A DNA stretch of 60,000 nt from positions 599,501 to 659,500 of the forward strand of contig WPIO01000144.1 in the NCBI GenBank assembly GCA_009760855.2. The letters run 5' to 3'. Under the pieces are notes generated by a model that saw nothing but the letters and a program-made list of their open reading frames with translations, was not told where the DNA came from and made no database searches. The translations under genes were made by a program, and so were the position numbers. This document shows, one piece after another, positions 49,416 to 60,000 of this stretch (the stretch's first letter is position 1; the number at the start of each line of letters is the position of its first letter). The stretch comes from Cristatella mucedo (lineage: Eukaryota; Bryozoa; Phylactolaemata; Cristatellidae).

Positions 49416-50490
49416 TATAGAGTACACTACTAAATTTACCAACTATGCCAGCCTTTTCATTTGAAGCCACATTTCTCTGATTTGCTTATAGACCTGTGGT
49501 CCTCCTGATCTTCTCATACGGTGTAAAATTATTGAGCTTACCTAGAATGCCGGCCATAGCAGGGCTTGCTTACATAGCTGGGCTGCTTGAACCAGTTTCA
49601 ACCTCATCACTCGCTATGATTATCACTGGAAAAAATAGTCAATCTATATGCTTAGTAATCCGAGCGAAATAAGATATTGCCCTACAATCTCCTGACTAAG
49701 GAATCGAATTTCTAAATTAATATGCCGTGACATGTACCTTTCTGCTGCTCGAGGTAGCGCACTATTGCAGCCATCTCAAGTTGTTAAATTGCTATATACT
49801 TTCTCAACTGCCCTCCTTACTCAGTTAACCATCTTTTTCACTTTGCTGTCGAATATGAATTCCTTCTGACTACTACATGCTTATCAAAAGCTTGTTAGGC
49901 TATGATGTGCTAGAGAAATCGTGTCGGCGTTGCATTATCGTAATCCTAGTGGCTTTTTGATTTGCAGACTGAGGTTTTGATTTACTCTAGAATAGCCCAG
50001 ATCATAATGCACTAGCAAGTCATCTAAAACTAAAAACTAGGGCTTCGTAGTTTGCAGATATTTATTGTCTCTACTGCACAATGCATGGCATTAAGCTTTC
50101 CACAATGATAAATTCACAATTGATACACAATGCTCAGGCTGAAAGTGAGTTACATCATCATAGCGATTTCAATGAGCTGTGATCGTAAGTCTTTTTATTC
50201 TTCAAAAATCAATAATCTGCAATGGTGTCCACCGTTCAGGGCTTACTGAGCATAAAACTAGTTGGCATTCGTAATTATATGTTAGCAATCCTTTCAGTAA
50301 TGCTATCGCTCCAAGTAAAATACATTTTTCATTTATGGACTGGTATATGTAGCAATCCGAGTTCGCATCTGCCTAATTGTATGGCAAAATGCTTGGATTT
50401 AGTAAGGAAAAACAACGTTAAGGCAGGTAATATTGTAGCCCTCTGAGGAAACCTGTTCCAACAAACTCGCTGTTTCAAGGTATGTAATGA
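49416..50490. other. Unassigned stretch
   Basis: No recognised repeats or exons; a plus frame at 50222-50446 has no supporting motif. Confidence 0.35.
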
Positions 50491-50494
50491 TTAT

Positions 50495-51680
50495 AACAAT
50501 ATTATTCTAATTACATGCAATATAGTAACCTCGGATAAGTCAATCTCTTTTTAAGCACTTTAAATTTGCTGCAAAGGAAGCAAACTCGAATGGTCAGTGG
50601 TAGTAAGCTCAATAAACAGCAGGAGTAACAGAGTTATGGGGCCTTCACAGGGTCAGCATGAAATTCTGGTTAGTAGCTGCCTACTTAGTGGCAGCATGCA
50701 CGGTGTCAGGACTAATGATGAATCACGGAGACCTATTACAATCTGTGATTATTAGATGTGTTTTTAGTATCTTTAAAAAATAATTTAAGTTAGGAGATTT
50801 CCCGATGCAAGTCATAACTGAGATCTAGACCTTTGGAACATACTAACTAAAGGCTCGGTCTCCAAAGCGTTTGTGATTTGTGCAAAGTATAGGTAAACAG
50901 TTAAATTGTGAAAGACGGGTGGTACAATGCTTTGCCGGTACGGGCATTAGATATGATAGTTATGTTTGATCCATAGAATGTAAGGAACTAAAACTGAGCG
51001 ACACAACCTTGAAGCAGATGAGTTGCTGGACTAGGAGCTAGTGCAGGTAGGCAAGAAGTAGTGAGTGAGGCAACAGCAAGGCTCCTGACAGACAACCTAG
51101 CTGCACAGTTTTCCACCATCTGTAACCATCTGATTGAACAGGCCAGTATACCAGCAAGCAATTAGCTACAGAAGTCAAGATGACATGTCACAAATCTATG
51201 GAATACTTTATATGTGTAATCTTTCTAAACACTCCCAATTTTTTTGAAGTTGTGTAGCTACAAGTAGGAGAACTTCGCTTTGGAGCTAATGCGGTCGTCT
51301 AATACAAGGTCGCTTTTGGAACAGGACAGCTAAGTTGTGCTCACACTCAATAGAAGATATGCTGGCTGTCCCGATCACGAGCTTTAATCTTTCCAATATC
51401 TGAATCACCATTGGTTTGCATGCAACCAATAATTTGGTATTATAGTCATTCCATTGAAGAATGTTTGCAGCGATAGATGTATGGATGTCATCAATACATG
51501 CAGCACGAGATTTGAGAAAATTCCTTTGTGCTGAAGGGTTATAATTGATGAAAGCAGATGTGCAAGTGAGTGTCATCAGCATAGAAATATAAGCCTTGAG
51601 TGTGCTCGGAAATCGCATCTGCAAGAGGAATATTATAAACCGTTAGCAAAACAGGACTCAGCATAGATCTCAGAGGTATT
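50495..51680 (-). mobile_element. LINE-A, degenerate, 3' end to RT palm
   Basis: Minus strand: ATAGTAACCTCGGATAAGTC (tail hairpin), TTTGCTGCAAAGGAAGC, 3' UTR, and RT to about 51660, where FLKSRAACIDDIHTSIAANI parallels other copies. Frames are broken. Confidence 0.88.
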
Positions 51681-52231
51681 TACAATTTCACGGGTACAGT
51701 GGATGACAATTGTAGATTCACGTGTAGTGCGAGAGTTTCTGAATACAATTTGGTTCACCCATTGCTGCTTAGTTAGTTTGTCGCGACAATAGACTGTCAG
51801 TTTTTTTACTCAGCTATGGTTTCTATGGGTTAACTAGCTGTTATCATGGGCTTTAAAGGATCAAGTTTACCATGAATCATCAGATTTTAAGCTTTTAAGT
51901 AAATTAATAATGCTATTTGTTAGTCATATGCAATATTATACGTTTTTTAACATAGATTTGTTGTATTGCAATTGAAACCGATTGTTATGGTCATTCCAAA
52001 TGGCTAAAAGCAACCATGCCTGGACATAACTACATGGGTATAAGGGAGAAGCTGTTCTAAATGAACCATGAATTTACATTAGCACAGCGTGTCTTTCTGC
52101 AAGTCAATACCTCACAATTTAAATTTGTATTTTTAGTTTGAATTTCTTCTACTAATACATAAATAAATATATATATATATATTATATTTATATATACTGA
52201 TTTGTTTGTGTACTTTTGGATGCGTCTACAG
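51681..52231. other. Intron upstream of the plus-strand exon
   Basis: AT-rich, with (TA)n at 52169-52197 just before the exon and a pyrimidine-poor acceptor region TTGGATGCGTCTACAG. Confidence 0.4.
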
Positions 52232-52675
52232 CCTTGGCATTTATTGTAGAGAAGTTCAGAGTTTCAGCTTTATCGCCGGTCTGCATTCACCCGGGATCTC
52301 CTTTCAATGTAACCTGCGTTACTAAAAACCTTACAATGGCAGACGATTTCAAAGTTGGTATCTTCACTTTAAGGAAAATTGGTCGGACCAAGGAGCAAGT
52401 TAGTTGTGCATTTTGTGGCACGAGGTCTGTTACCTTGACCATAACCAACTGCAACAGTTGGCTCACGTTTACGTCAAAGGAATGCGTGTTTGTTCCAATT
52501 CTAAACAACAATAGAGTTAGCATTGCAGTGGTCATCGAGTTTTCAGTGCCTTTAAACAGCGGTGAATCGCTGGAGTTTCTAGAGCATTTGCACTGCCAAG
52601 TACAGGTTTTCTCCCTAGCGGGAAAACCTCTCAATAGATTGACTGAAGAGAAGCCGTTTGGATTAGATTTTTGCG
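52232..52675 (+). CDS. Exon: unknown cysteine-containing extracellular module
   Basis: A 444-bp plus-strand exon (148 codons), acceptor GCGTCTACAG, donor GTGAGTC, phase 1 at both ends, length a multiple of three. The open frame extends past both sites but the internal part is clearly protein-like: LSPVCIHPGSPFNVTC, VTKNLTMADDFKVGIF, VSCAFCGTRSVTLTI, SKECVFVPIL, SIAVVIEFSVPLNSGESLEF, LHCQVQVFSLAGKP, FGLDFC. There are eight cysteines, sequon NVT, and alternating beta strands, so an immunoglobulin-like or similar sandwich outside the cell is likely. No family was recognised. It is on the opposite strand to the EGF/FTP gene, so it belongs to another gene. No further plus-strand exon was found in the window. 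Confidence 0.7.
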
Positions 52676-52876
52676 GTGAGTCATTAAATCGCTTTATTAA
52701 CGATTAACCTCGTTGGAATAATGAAGATATTACTAATGAATGTTTATTTCACTTTCATAGAAACTAGTTTCTTACTAGACACCTTTACAAATGCCGCAAA
52801 ATAAACGTGATCTAGTTATTTGCAGCCGCATGGTCAACATATCACAGGATAACCATGTTTAAGGTGACATGAATAA

Positions 52877-53050
52877 TGGTGAGCCGTGATGGCTCACTAG
52901 GTAAGGCGGTGGCTTTCATGACCTCGGTCCCGAGGTCTTAGGCTCAACCTCTGCGGTGGGCAATTCTTTATCGCCACTGCAAGCGGTGGTGATAGCCATA
53001 AAGACTCTTCTGTTGCTATACAAAACGAGGCTGTTTAATCAAATAGGACT
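52877..53050 (+). mobile_element. SINE-1 copy, full length
   Basis: A plus-strand SINE: GAGCCGTGATGGCTCACTAG (A box), ACCTCGGTCCCGAGGT arm, decayed B box GGCTCAACCTC, GTGGGCAATTCTTTATCGCC body, and CAAAACGAGGCTGTTTAATC 3' end. Confidence 0.93.
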
Positions 53051-53276
53051 TTTGAGTATGAATAATGTCAACATTTAAACTTTTGTATGTAGTCTTTAGC
53101 ATGCAAGGTGTCAGAATAGCAGAGCAAAGAAAATATGACAAAAGCGACTCCCAGAATTGGCTGAGGGTGATGCGGAGTGTCGACATATTAAGATAGTTTA
53201 ATAGTCTTAAAATACGAACATAATTTGCTGTTTTTCAAGATTCAAGGTAAAATTAGATGTAATGGAGACGAGATTA

Positions 53277-53430
53277 TTATGAGCCATGAGGGTGCACCAG
53301 GTAAGGCCGTTGCATTTCACTATCTCTGTCCTGGAATCGTGGGTTTGAATCCTTCAGTAAGTGATTTTTTATTGCTGCTGCAAGCGTGGCGATAGCTGTA
53401 AAAGACTTCTGTCGCTATTCAAAAGATGTT
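53277..53430 (+). mobile_element. SINE-1 copy, diverged
   Basis: Plus strand: TATGAGCCATGAGGGTGCAC, B box GGTTTGAATCC at 53341, then TTTTTATTGCTGCTGCAAGC; truncated after CTATTCAAAAGATG. Confidence 0.88.
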
Positions 53431-53524
53431 GTAATAGCTATGAGCTGGAGTTTTGCGAGGGTTCGAAGCGACGGCGAAAGTTCGTGTCACCCGATTATCT
53501 GGCGAAACCAAGATTTGAACTTGA

Positions 53525-53645
53525 GACGACGACAACAAGAGGGAGAGTATAAACCGTGAAAATAACGGAACGAAGTACTGAGCCTTGAGGTTACCTATAC
53601 TTTCGAGGCCCCTAGATGATGTTCATTTTCATTAATATTCTGGCA
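53525..53645 (-). mobile_element. LINE-A RT fragment
   Basis: Minus strand: ACAACAAGAGGGAGAGTATA, CCGTGAAAATAACGGAACGA parallel 10182-10290. It stops exactly where the CT array begins. Confidence 0.7.
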
Positions 53646-53851
<206 letters not shown>

Positions 53852-56690
53852 AGACTGCACCTGAATCATTGCAGTCCAGCTCCAGTGTTGCCCCGGCGAT
53901 ACAAGAGTCGCTCGGGAATGACTTGGTGATATATTGTATGAAACTGTGGCGAAAGATAAATCCAAACAGGCAAATAGAATTGACCAAAGTCGGCATTTAT
54001 GATAAGGTCGGTATACAAAGGAGAGTTGCTGATTAGCCTTAAAACTTGCTGCAACTCACTTTCTAGGTTTGAACTTTGAGAAAAAGTTCAGCTGGTATAC
54101 TAATAGCATGGATGCATTGCAGACTTGACGGTAAGAATCTAGCTGTCATGTTGTTTAAGCATCGCTATAGTATATTTATGATAAGAATAATTAAGTGGTA
54201 ATACGGTGGTAATACTTGTTGACTTTGAGATAAATTTTTTGATAACCTCACTTACCACCTTCTTGAATTTAGACATCGATGAAGTGCAAGAAATTTAGGA
54301 AGAGGCGTTGTGTGAGGTGGGAAGTGAGTGGCATTAGTCCAGAGAAAATGCAATTATAAATATTCGACCAACAAGTACCTATTGCTTACTATTTTATATT
54401 TAGTCTCTCGACTGCGGCTGCCAGTTGCACTATTTACATATTCGAAATTGTCTCCATGTCCCTTATAAGGCGAAAAATGCTAGCCACAAGACTTATTTGA
54501 TCTGTGTGAAACCATTTTAAGCTAGGGTATTTTTCTAGAAAATTGCTTTTCGTGTACGATATGTTCTGTATCTGCCTTGATGATAGACCCAAAAAATGTA
54601 TGAAAATGGCCTCATGTGAGCTCAGCGATATTGTAAGCTGATAGAGACTTTGGGTTTGGTTTTATGGAAACAAGTTAGAACCTCAGGAGAAGGTTGGACG
54701 CCAATTCATTAAAAAGCGCATTCGGCCTGTTGATGTTTTACCTTTTTCAGTAAAATGTGTAATTATTCTTGTGTTATTCTTCAATTTCTTACAAGTTCTA
54801 GAGGGAGAGCAATTTTAAGAAAATGGTTAAGTTAGTAGCTAAGTAAACGCAAAGTTAACGGCATAGCATCCGCATAGCCCTAAGGGCTCTTCGGAACGGT
54901 GGTCAAATTTGAAACAAGACAGCTCCCTGCACTAGCTACTGGCTACTGCTAGCAGCACACATCTCTTTGAAATGATAGCATGTGTTTAATGCTGGCACGT
55001 TACTCTGTAAGCAAGTTACCAGACGAAATGGCTCGTCATGCACGACCACCCTGCGGGCTGAACTTGCAGCCGCCGGGAGATGACTAAAACCACATATTCA
55101 GCCCAAAAATGACCGCATTACTCTTAAGCGCGGATTTCAGGCAATCAATAGGCCGCTTGACTCTTGCTGCATTGACAGCTTGAGTAGATATATTCGAAGT
55201 AGAAGCTGGAGTGGTGAGGTGAGGCCAAAATCTTAATGAATGATAGTGGAAGCAGTAGCAGTCACGATCTGAAATTAGCAAATAAAAATTCTGTAATCTT
55301 TTTAAAAATTAGAAAACGCATGTGAAAAATACTGATATTATTTTTAATATTAGGTTGGCATTTGTCACATGGAATTAATAGTTAAAATGAAAGAAACAAT
55401 TTTGGCAAACCTAGGTTCTGCTATAACTTTAAATTGCAACAAGTGCACACATAGTGCTTGTTCTTACATAAAGTTTCATCACTTTTGGGACTAAGCGAAT
55501 AATAGGAATTCGAGTTCAGTTTCATGTCGTGAATTTAAAATAATTTAAAAAAATATGAGTACCTTTGAATTCATGTGTAATTCGCCAGGACAACCTGTAA
55601 CTAAGCTACCGAACACAATTGTCACCGGAAGACAAAGCAGTCATCCTCATCATTATAGCTTGACTGGCGGTACTTAAAGCATTCTCAGGCCTTACCTAGG
55701 GTGCATCATTTCGATATACAAAAAATTTGACTGCCATTTCTTGCCTTAAATTGTGATTCAGCTACATCAACGACGGGCTTTTTTAGAAGATCTTTAAAAA
55801 TTATTCAGTCACGCCAGCCAAAGATTTTGTGCAGTGCAGTTTAGTAAGCTGTTTCTTAGCTCTAAAAAGTTAAAATAATAATATTGATATAAAGTTAATA
55901 TTTCACATCTATTTACTTAAAGGCCTTACACACAGTAGCTTTCTTTTACTGAAAAAACAATCAGTGAGTAATTACACTAGGTATTATGCTCGAACTAGCT
56001 AGCTTTCTGGAAAACATTAAGGAACTTTTCGTCAAACACTTCTAGGGTACTCGAAGATCTATTTCAATGGAATTATTCACATGTGCATGAAAGCTAACTA
56101 ATCCAACTAGAAAAACTAGAAAAAAATTCAGAATAGCTGTAAATTTGCAACCGCGACTGAGCACTGAGATAAAGGCACCCGAGAAAGACAGTCAAAAATT
56201 ACACTTTAACCTGAATACCTCTTTTTGTTTTTTTAATTTACTAGAGAACACATACTCATGAAAATAGCTCAAAATATATGTATTTTAGCCCAGAAAATGT
56301 GAATCGGATACGACATAATTGCTAACGATGACGATCGATAGGCAAAATACTTGTTACGAAAAGTTGGTATCCCTAGAGGCATCATCATTTCTCTAGATCC
56401 TTGCCGCCCTGTCTCAAACAAACCTCACAAACCTGTCCTGAAATCGAATTTTAGTTAAACTCAAACTGTGAGGCTTAGGTAGCAGTTCATTTGTGCAGCT
56501 GCAATGCTGCATATTACTTGCTAGTAGAATATAGAAGCTCTCTGGCAATCGAACAGTCTTACATTTTAATTATGTTTGTTCGACCAATCGATTTCAAGTC
56601 GCCAGAATGAGGAGCGCCACAGTTAATTTGTATAGGCACTAAGATAGACTGAATGATGTGATGATGATAATAAGAATAAACATAATATAT
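53852..56690. other. Unassigned 2.8 kb
   Basis: No exon, RNA gene or known repeat was recognised; AT-rich with single-copy appearance. Confidence 0.35.
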
Positions 56691-56905
56691 ATCTATCTAA
56701 AAACCTCAGAGTAGCTAAACTCATTTCGAGCGTTTTCCGTATGCTGCAAAAGAAGAGTGAACGAATCGATAACACTGTCATGCTCAATTTCAATCAGCAC
56801 AAGATGGGTAACTGCAGTTTTGCTTCAGTGAGATCAAATTTGAAGTTCCTAGAAAGAGATGTAGTTCAGTGAGGGCACACTATTAAGTGTAGTTTTATTA
56901 CTGTT
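56690..56905. mobile_element. Two opposed LINE-A 3' end relics
   Basis: Minus-strand relic about 56690-56780 (AACCTCAGAGTAGCTAAACT, CGTTTTCCGTATGCTGCAAA) and plus-strand relic about 56825-56905 (CTAGAAAGAGATGTAGTTCA, GTGAGGGCACACTATTAAGT). Highly diverged. Confidence 0.5.
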
Positions 56906-57708
56906 AGATGCAACCGGCAAAGGGTCTGCATGCATATACTGCTAGCCACAGCCTCAAGTACAGTATCACCTTACACCAGCAAATTAAAGGCAAGTCAAGC
57001 TGACATACTAACTTATGTGAAAGATACTTGCGTTTTTAGCTTGGTTTTAACTGTCATCAACTTGGTTATGCCATAAAGCTATTTTTGTGTACCGACAATG
57101 GAACTTGTCACTACTCGCCCTAAGCCAAGTGGCATGTACCCACCAGCATTTATGATAATTGATCTATATGACGACCGATCTTTGCCGAGTGGCCCTAAGA
57201 TCATAAATAGGCAATGCAAATAAAGCTGGTGCTGGTCGATTTATTTGATCAAAGTATGTTATTTAAAAAATATGTTATAGATAGTTATAAGGATTTGGTA
57301 TCAGCAAGTATAAATTAATAGAGTTGCTAATTTGTGAAGTTACAAATTGTAAAATAAAAAGAGTATTTATAAATCATGGAGTCAGCGATACGGTACGGAA
57401 TTTCTGTGCAAGGAAATGATACTGTGATAAATAGAAAATTTGAATACAGAAAAGTAATCGTTAATGGAAGCCGCACTACGAATTGGTGAAGCTGAAAGTA
57501 CCGTCGGCTTGGTTGCAACGCTCGTCAAACAACGAATGGCACTGCAATCGTTGGAAACCCCGCTCCAGAACACTGCCACGAAGTTAATGTAGCAGTAGCC
57601 GGGCATGCAAGGCTGTCGGCGAAGCGAAGGCTAAGGTGTCGGAAGTTTCAGCGACTCCGAGGTTAAGATGGCCGAATTTCTACGTTTCTTCGAAGCTGAG
57701 GTGGTATG
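56906..57708. other. Unassigned stretch
   Basis: 57300-57450 is AT-rich. Nothing recognised. Confidence 0.35.
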
Positions 57709-57715
57709 ATAACTA

Positions 57716-58557
57716 GGGCAGTGCTCTCTTCCCTGTGGGAAGTTGGAATCAGTATGGGGCTTCAATTGATGGTGATGCTCCAACAACTAATAGGATATCA
57801 CTTCAATGCTGACGATACTCAGTTGTATTTGTCATTTAAACCGTCGGAATCTGCTGCAGCAACTGAGAAACTGAATGCTTGCCTTGCCGATATTCGATCC
57901 TGGATGTCGGAAAACTTCCTGAAATTAAATGACGATAAAACCGAACTGCTTCTCATAGGACACCCTAAGCCTGTGGCTGGATTAAAAGGCTTTGCTGTTC
58001 TAATAGGTGATGCTATTGTGCGACCTTCACCACGTGCTCGAAATCTAGGTGTCGTGTTCGACAGCTGCCTCAATTTCAAAAGCTTCATTCAGAAGACTGC
58101 CTCTACAGCTAGCCATCACATCCGATCCCTATCCAAAATTAGAAGCTGTCTCCCACAGCGGCTTGTAAAAAATTTAACTAGCTCTTTAGTTCTGTCTCGG
58201 CTTGATTATTGTAATTCCCTTTTGGCTGGGCTACCAAAGAAAGCTATTATGCCACTACAGCTGACTATGAATATGGCTGCAAGGCTGGTCTTCAAGTCCC
58301 AGCGGTTTGAGCACGTGTCACCTTTGCTGGAAGAGCTAGGATGGTTGCCGGTTGAGCAAAGGATACAGAGCAAAGCTCTTACGCTGACCCAGAAGGCCCG
58401 CCACGGCTTGGCTCCTTCATACCTAGCTGAACTGCTGCATCAGTTTCAGTCTGTTCGTGCCCTCAGGTCCTGTGTGGACAATAAATTAGCTGTCCCATTC
58501 CTCCGCTTAAAGACAGTTGGCGACAGAAGCTTTAGCTCTGCAGGTCCTAGACTGTGA
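57716..58557 (+). pseudogene. Reverse transcriptase C-terminal part (LINE-B)
   Basis: A continuous frame: YHFNADDTQLYLSFKPSES (catalytic ADD box), WMSENFLKLNDDKTELLLIG, RNLGVVFDSCLNFKSFIQK, SRLDYCNSLLAGLPKKAIMP, LEELGWLPVEQRIQSKALTL, and ending GDRSFSSAGPRL. The stop at 58555-58557 is TGA where the copy at 17.6 kb has TGG, so the conserved WNSLPQ tail is cut off by one base change. Motifs are of the CR1/L2 clade. The fingers, PQG loop and endonuclease are absent because of truncation, so it is not autonomous. About 840 bp of open frame argues for recent insertion. Confidence 0.88.
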
Positions 58558-58865
58558 AACTCGCTTCCGCAATTCTTAGGCAACGACATCTACTCTCCAA
58601 CTGCCGACTATGGTACATCTTTTTCAGAGGTCTTGAACTGCTACTTCTATGCTACTCACTACCTCAACTACTCTCCTGACTCTGCTATGCTTCCCACTTT
58701 CTCTTTGTTGTGTGAGACGAAGTCTGTTGGCTACCGAATGTATCCCGAAAGCCGCTTAGGCTGGTAGTGGGCTATACAAAACTCTCCTGCGTAACACCCA
58801 CGTGGTCTTTATGACTTTGTGGAGTTACTGACGGAGATACAATACATGACATTACATTACATTAC
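57716..58865 (+). mobile_element. LINE-B, 5'-truncated, youngest-looking copy
   Basis: A 1150-bp plus-strand insertion bracketed by ATAACTA (57709-57715 and 58866-58872). It contains the RT catalytic box to the C-terminus, 3' UTR and a (TTACA)n-type tail ACATTACATTACATTAC. Confidence 0.93.
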
Positions 58866-58872
58866 ATAACTA

Positions 58873-59495
58873 ATGCAGTAGAAGGGTGGCATTACGGGCT
58901 CCAATAATTGGACCAGTGCCATCATCCGACGATGTGGACATTTCTGAAAGGGTTCCGATGGACCACAGTGAGCATTCTGCCTTTTCCCTGCAACTCACAA
59001 CTTGATTTCTGGTTTTTCAAGCAAAGAGATACCTCGAGCTTGCCGAAAAAGCTTGATGGGCTGTTAGAGGTTAAGGTCTTACAGATATTGTGACTTTTCT
59101 TCTTGCCATTGAATATTTGTAGCATAGTTAGTTGAGAAGCTGCAGGTAACATTGATTAATTTTCTCTAGAATGTTATGAACATCTTTTGACATGTTTAAA
59201 AGAAAAACTGTTCTACTAATAATCATGTTGCATAACAATAGAAAATTCAAGGCAGTCATGAATTAATTCTTAATTGTTTCTATCAAATGTTTAAATTAAA
59301 AATTGTGTATTAGTCTTATAAATTGACATATAAATCAATTGTCATGCAGACCAGTTAGTACAGGCCAGTTGTCATAGGTCCAACAGTTGTCGACCAGATG
59401 GTATATAAATCAATTGTCGTATAGGCCGGTTGGTACAGGCAATATGTCTCAGGGTCAGGAGTCGTATGTTTCAATAGTCACCGAGCCACTATTTG
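58873..59495. other. Unassigned, with a ~72-bp spaced direct repeat
   Basis: ATATAAATCAATTGTC words at 59328-59343 and 59400-59415 begin two similar ~45-bp segments (each followed by GGCC/GACC-AGTT and TACAGGC). No gene. Confidence 0.5.
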
Positions 59496-59499
59496 GAAG

Positions 59500-60000
59500 T
59501 AATTTCCCGTCTTTGAGAGCTTATAAGTACAGGCATTTTCTTCAAAGGCTTAGTGGTTCACACAAGGTGTAGGTCAACGATCAGATTCAGAAAAACTGGT
59601 GGTGAGATGCTTAGCCAGGTGGGGAGTAGGTCTAATAGGTAGGCTTGAGCAAAACAATAACGGGACCTAAATAGTGAGAGACAGAATCTTGAAGTTGATG
59701 CCCTGCTTGACTGTGTGCTTGTGCAGGTAAGCTAATAGTGGCTGGGTGCGGTAGCTGCCATGCTCACAACAGACATCTTAGCTGCAGAGTTGGGCACCGA
59801 TAGCAACCTCGTGGTTTTTCAGGCTGGCAGACCGACAAAATATACGACAGAGAAGCTGGCACGCGATGTCGCAAATGCATCATTTAATTTATATGTGGTA
59901 CCCGTGTCTAAGCTAGCCCAAATTTATTATAGTGATTTTAATTTCCTGAAAGTTGTCAGAATTGACAGTGAAGCTTAAGTAGCCTTCACACTAAAGGTTA
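59500..60000 (-). mobile_element. LINE-A RT C-terminal region, degenerate, leaving the window
   Basis: Minus strand: TTTGAGAGCTTATAAGTACA, CAGATTCAGAAAAACTGGTG, GCTGCAGAGTTGGGCACC and CGCGATGTCGCAAATGCATC parallel 9400-9800 of the better copy. Confidence 0.82.

Overview
This window is repeat-rich animal (metazoan) DNA. There is no bacterial gene density. Almost every open frame is a decayed piece of a non-LTR retrotransposon, a microsatellite translation or noise. The host-gene signal is a handful of short exons with clean GT/AG borders and extracellular modules (EGF-like, fucolectin/F5-8C-like FTP). EGF plus FTP receptors with large introns suggest an invertebrate, possibly a lophotrochozoan such as a flatworm or mollusc; the species cannot be fixed from the sequence alone.

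Host genes. On the minus strand, five exons between 31.4 kb and 5.75 kb form one reading frame: EGF-like (31308-31421), FTP N-half (23701-23931), FTP C-half (12617-12853), EGF-like (6642-6794) and an unrecognised cysteine-poor glycosylated module (5750-6067). Every exon is phase 1 at both ends, every length is a multiple of three, and the joins restore sensible residues, giving 351 codons. This is part of a cell-surface or secreted modular receptor; the signal-peptide end and the membrane or cytoplasmic end lie outside the recognised exons. On the plus strand, a single 444-bp exon at 52232-52675, also phase 1/1, encodes an unknown cysteine-containing extracellular-type module from a second gene.

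Mobile DNA. LINE-A is a CR1/L2-like element with a conserved 3' hairpin and an (ATT)n tail, present in more than 20 mostly 5'-truncated copies. LINE-B is a second CR1/L2-like element with a (TTACA)n tail; one long copy covering endonuclease to 3' end is at about 1.8-4.7 kb (minus), and a younger truncated one with a target duplication is at 57.7-58.9 kb (plus). SINE-1 is a tRNA-derived SINE with A and B boxes, a palindromic arm and a T-rich tail, in about ten copies. Other elements: an 886-bp foldback-like element whose ends are built of inverted short tandem repeats (47369-48254, nested in a LINE-A), a solo-LTR candidate (28567-28848), a palindromic MITE-like element (28058-28261), a degenerate minisatellite (46086-46760) and many long dinucleotide arrays.

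Layout: 0-5 kb LINEs; 5.7-31.4 kb the receptor gene with repeat-filled introns; 31.5-47 kb mostly unrecognised DNA with LINE relics; 47-51.7 kb LINE-A with the nested foldback element; 52.2 kb orphan exon followed by SINEs and a CT/CTGT array; 54-57.7 kb mostly unrecognised; 57.7-60 kb LINE-B and LINE-A.
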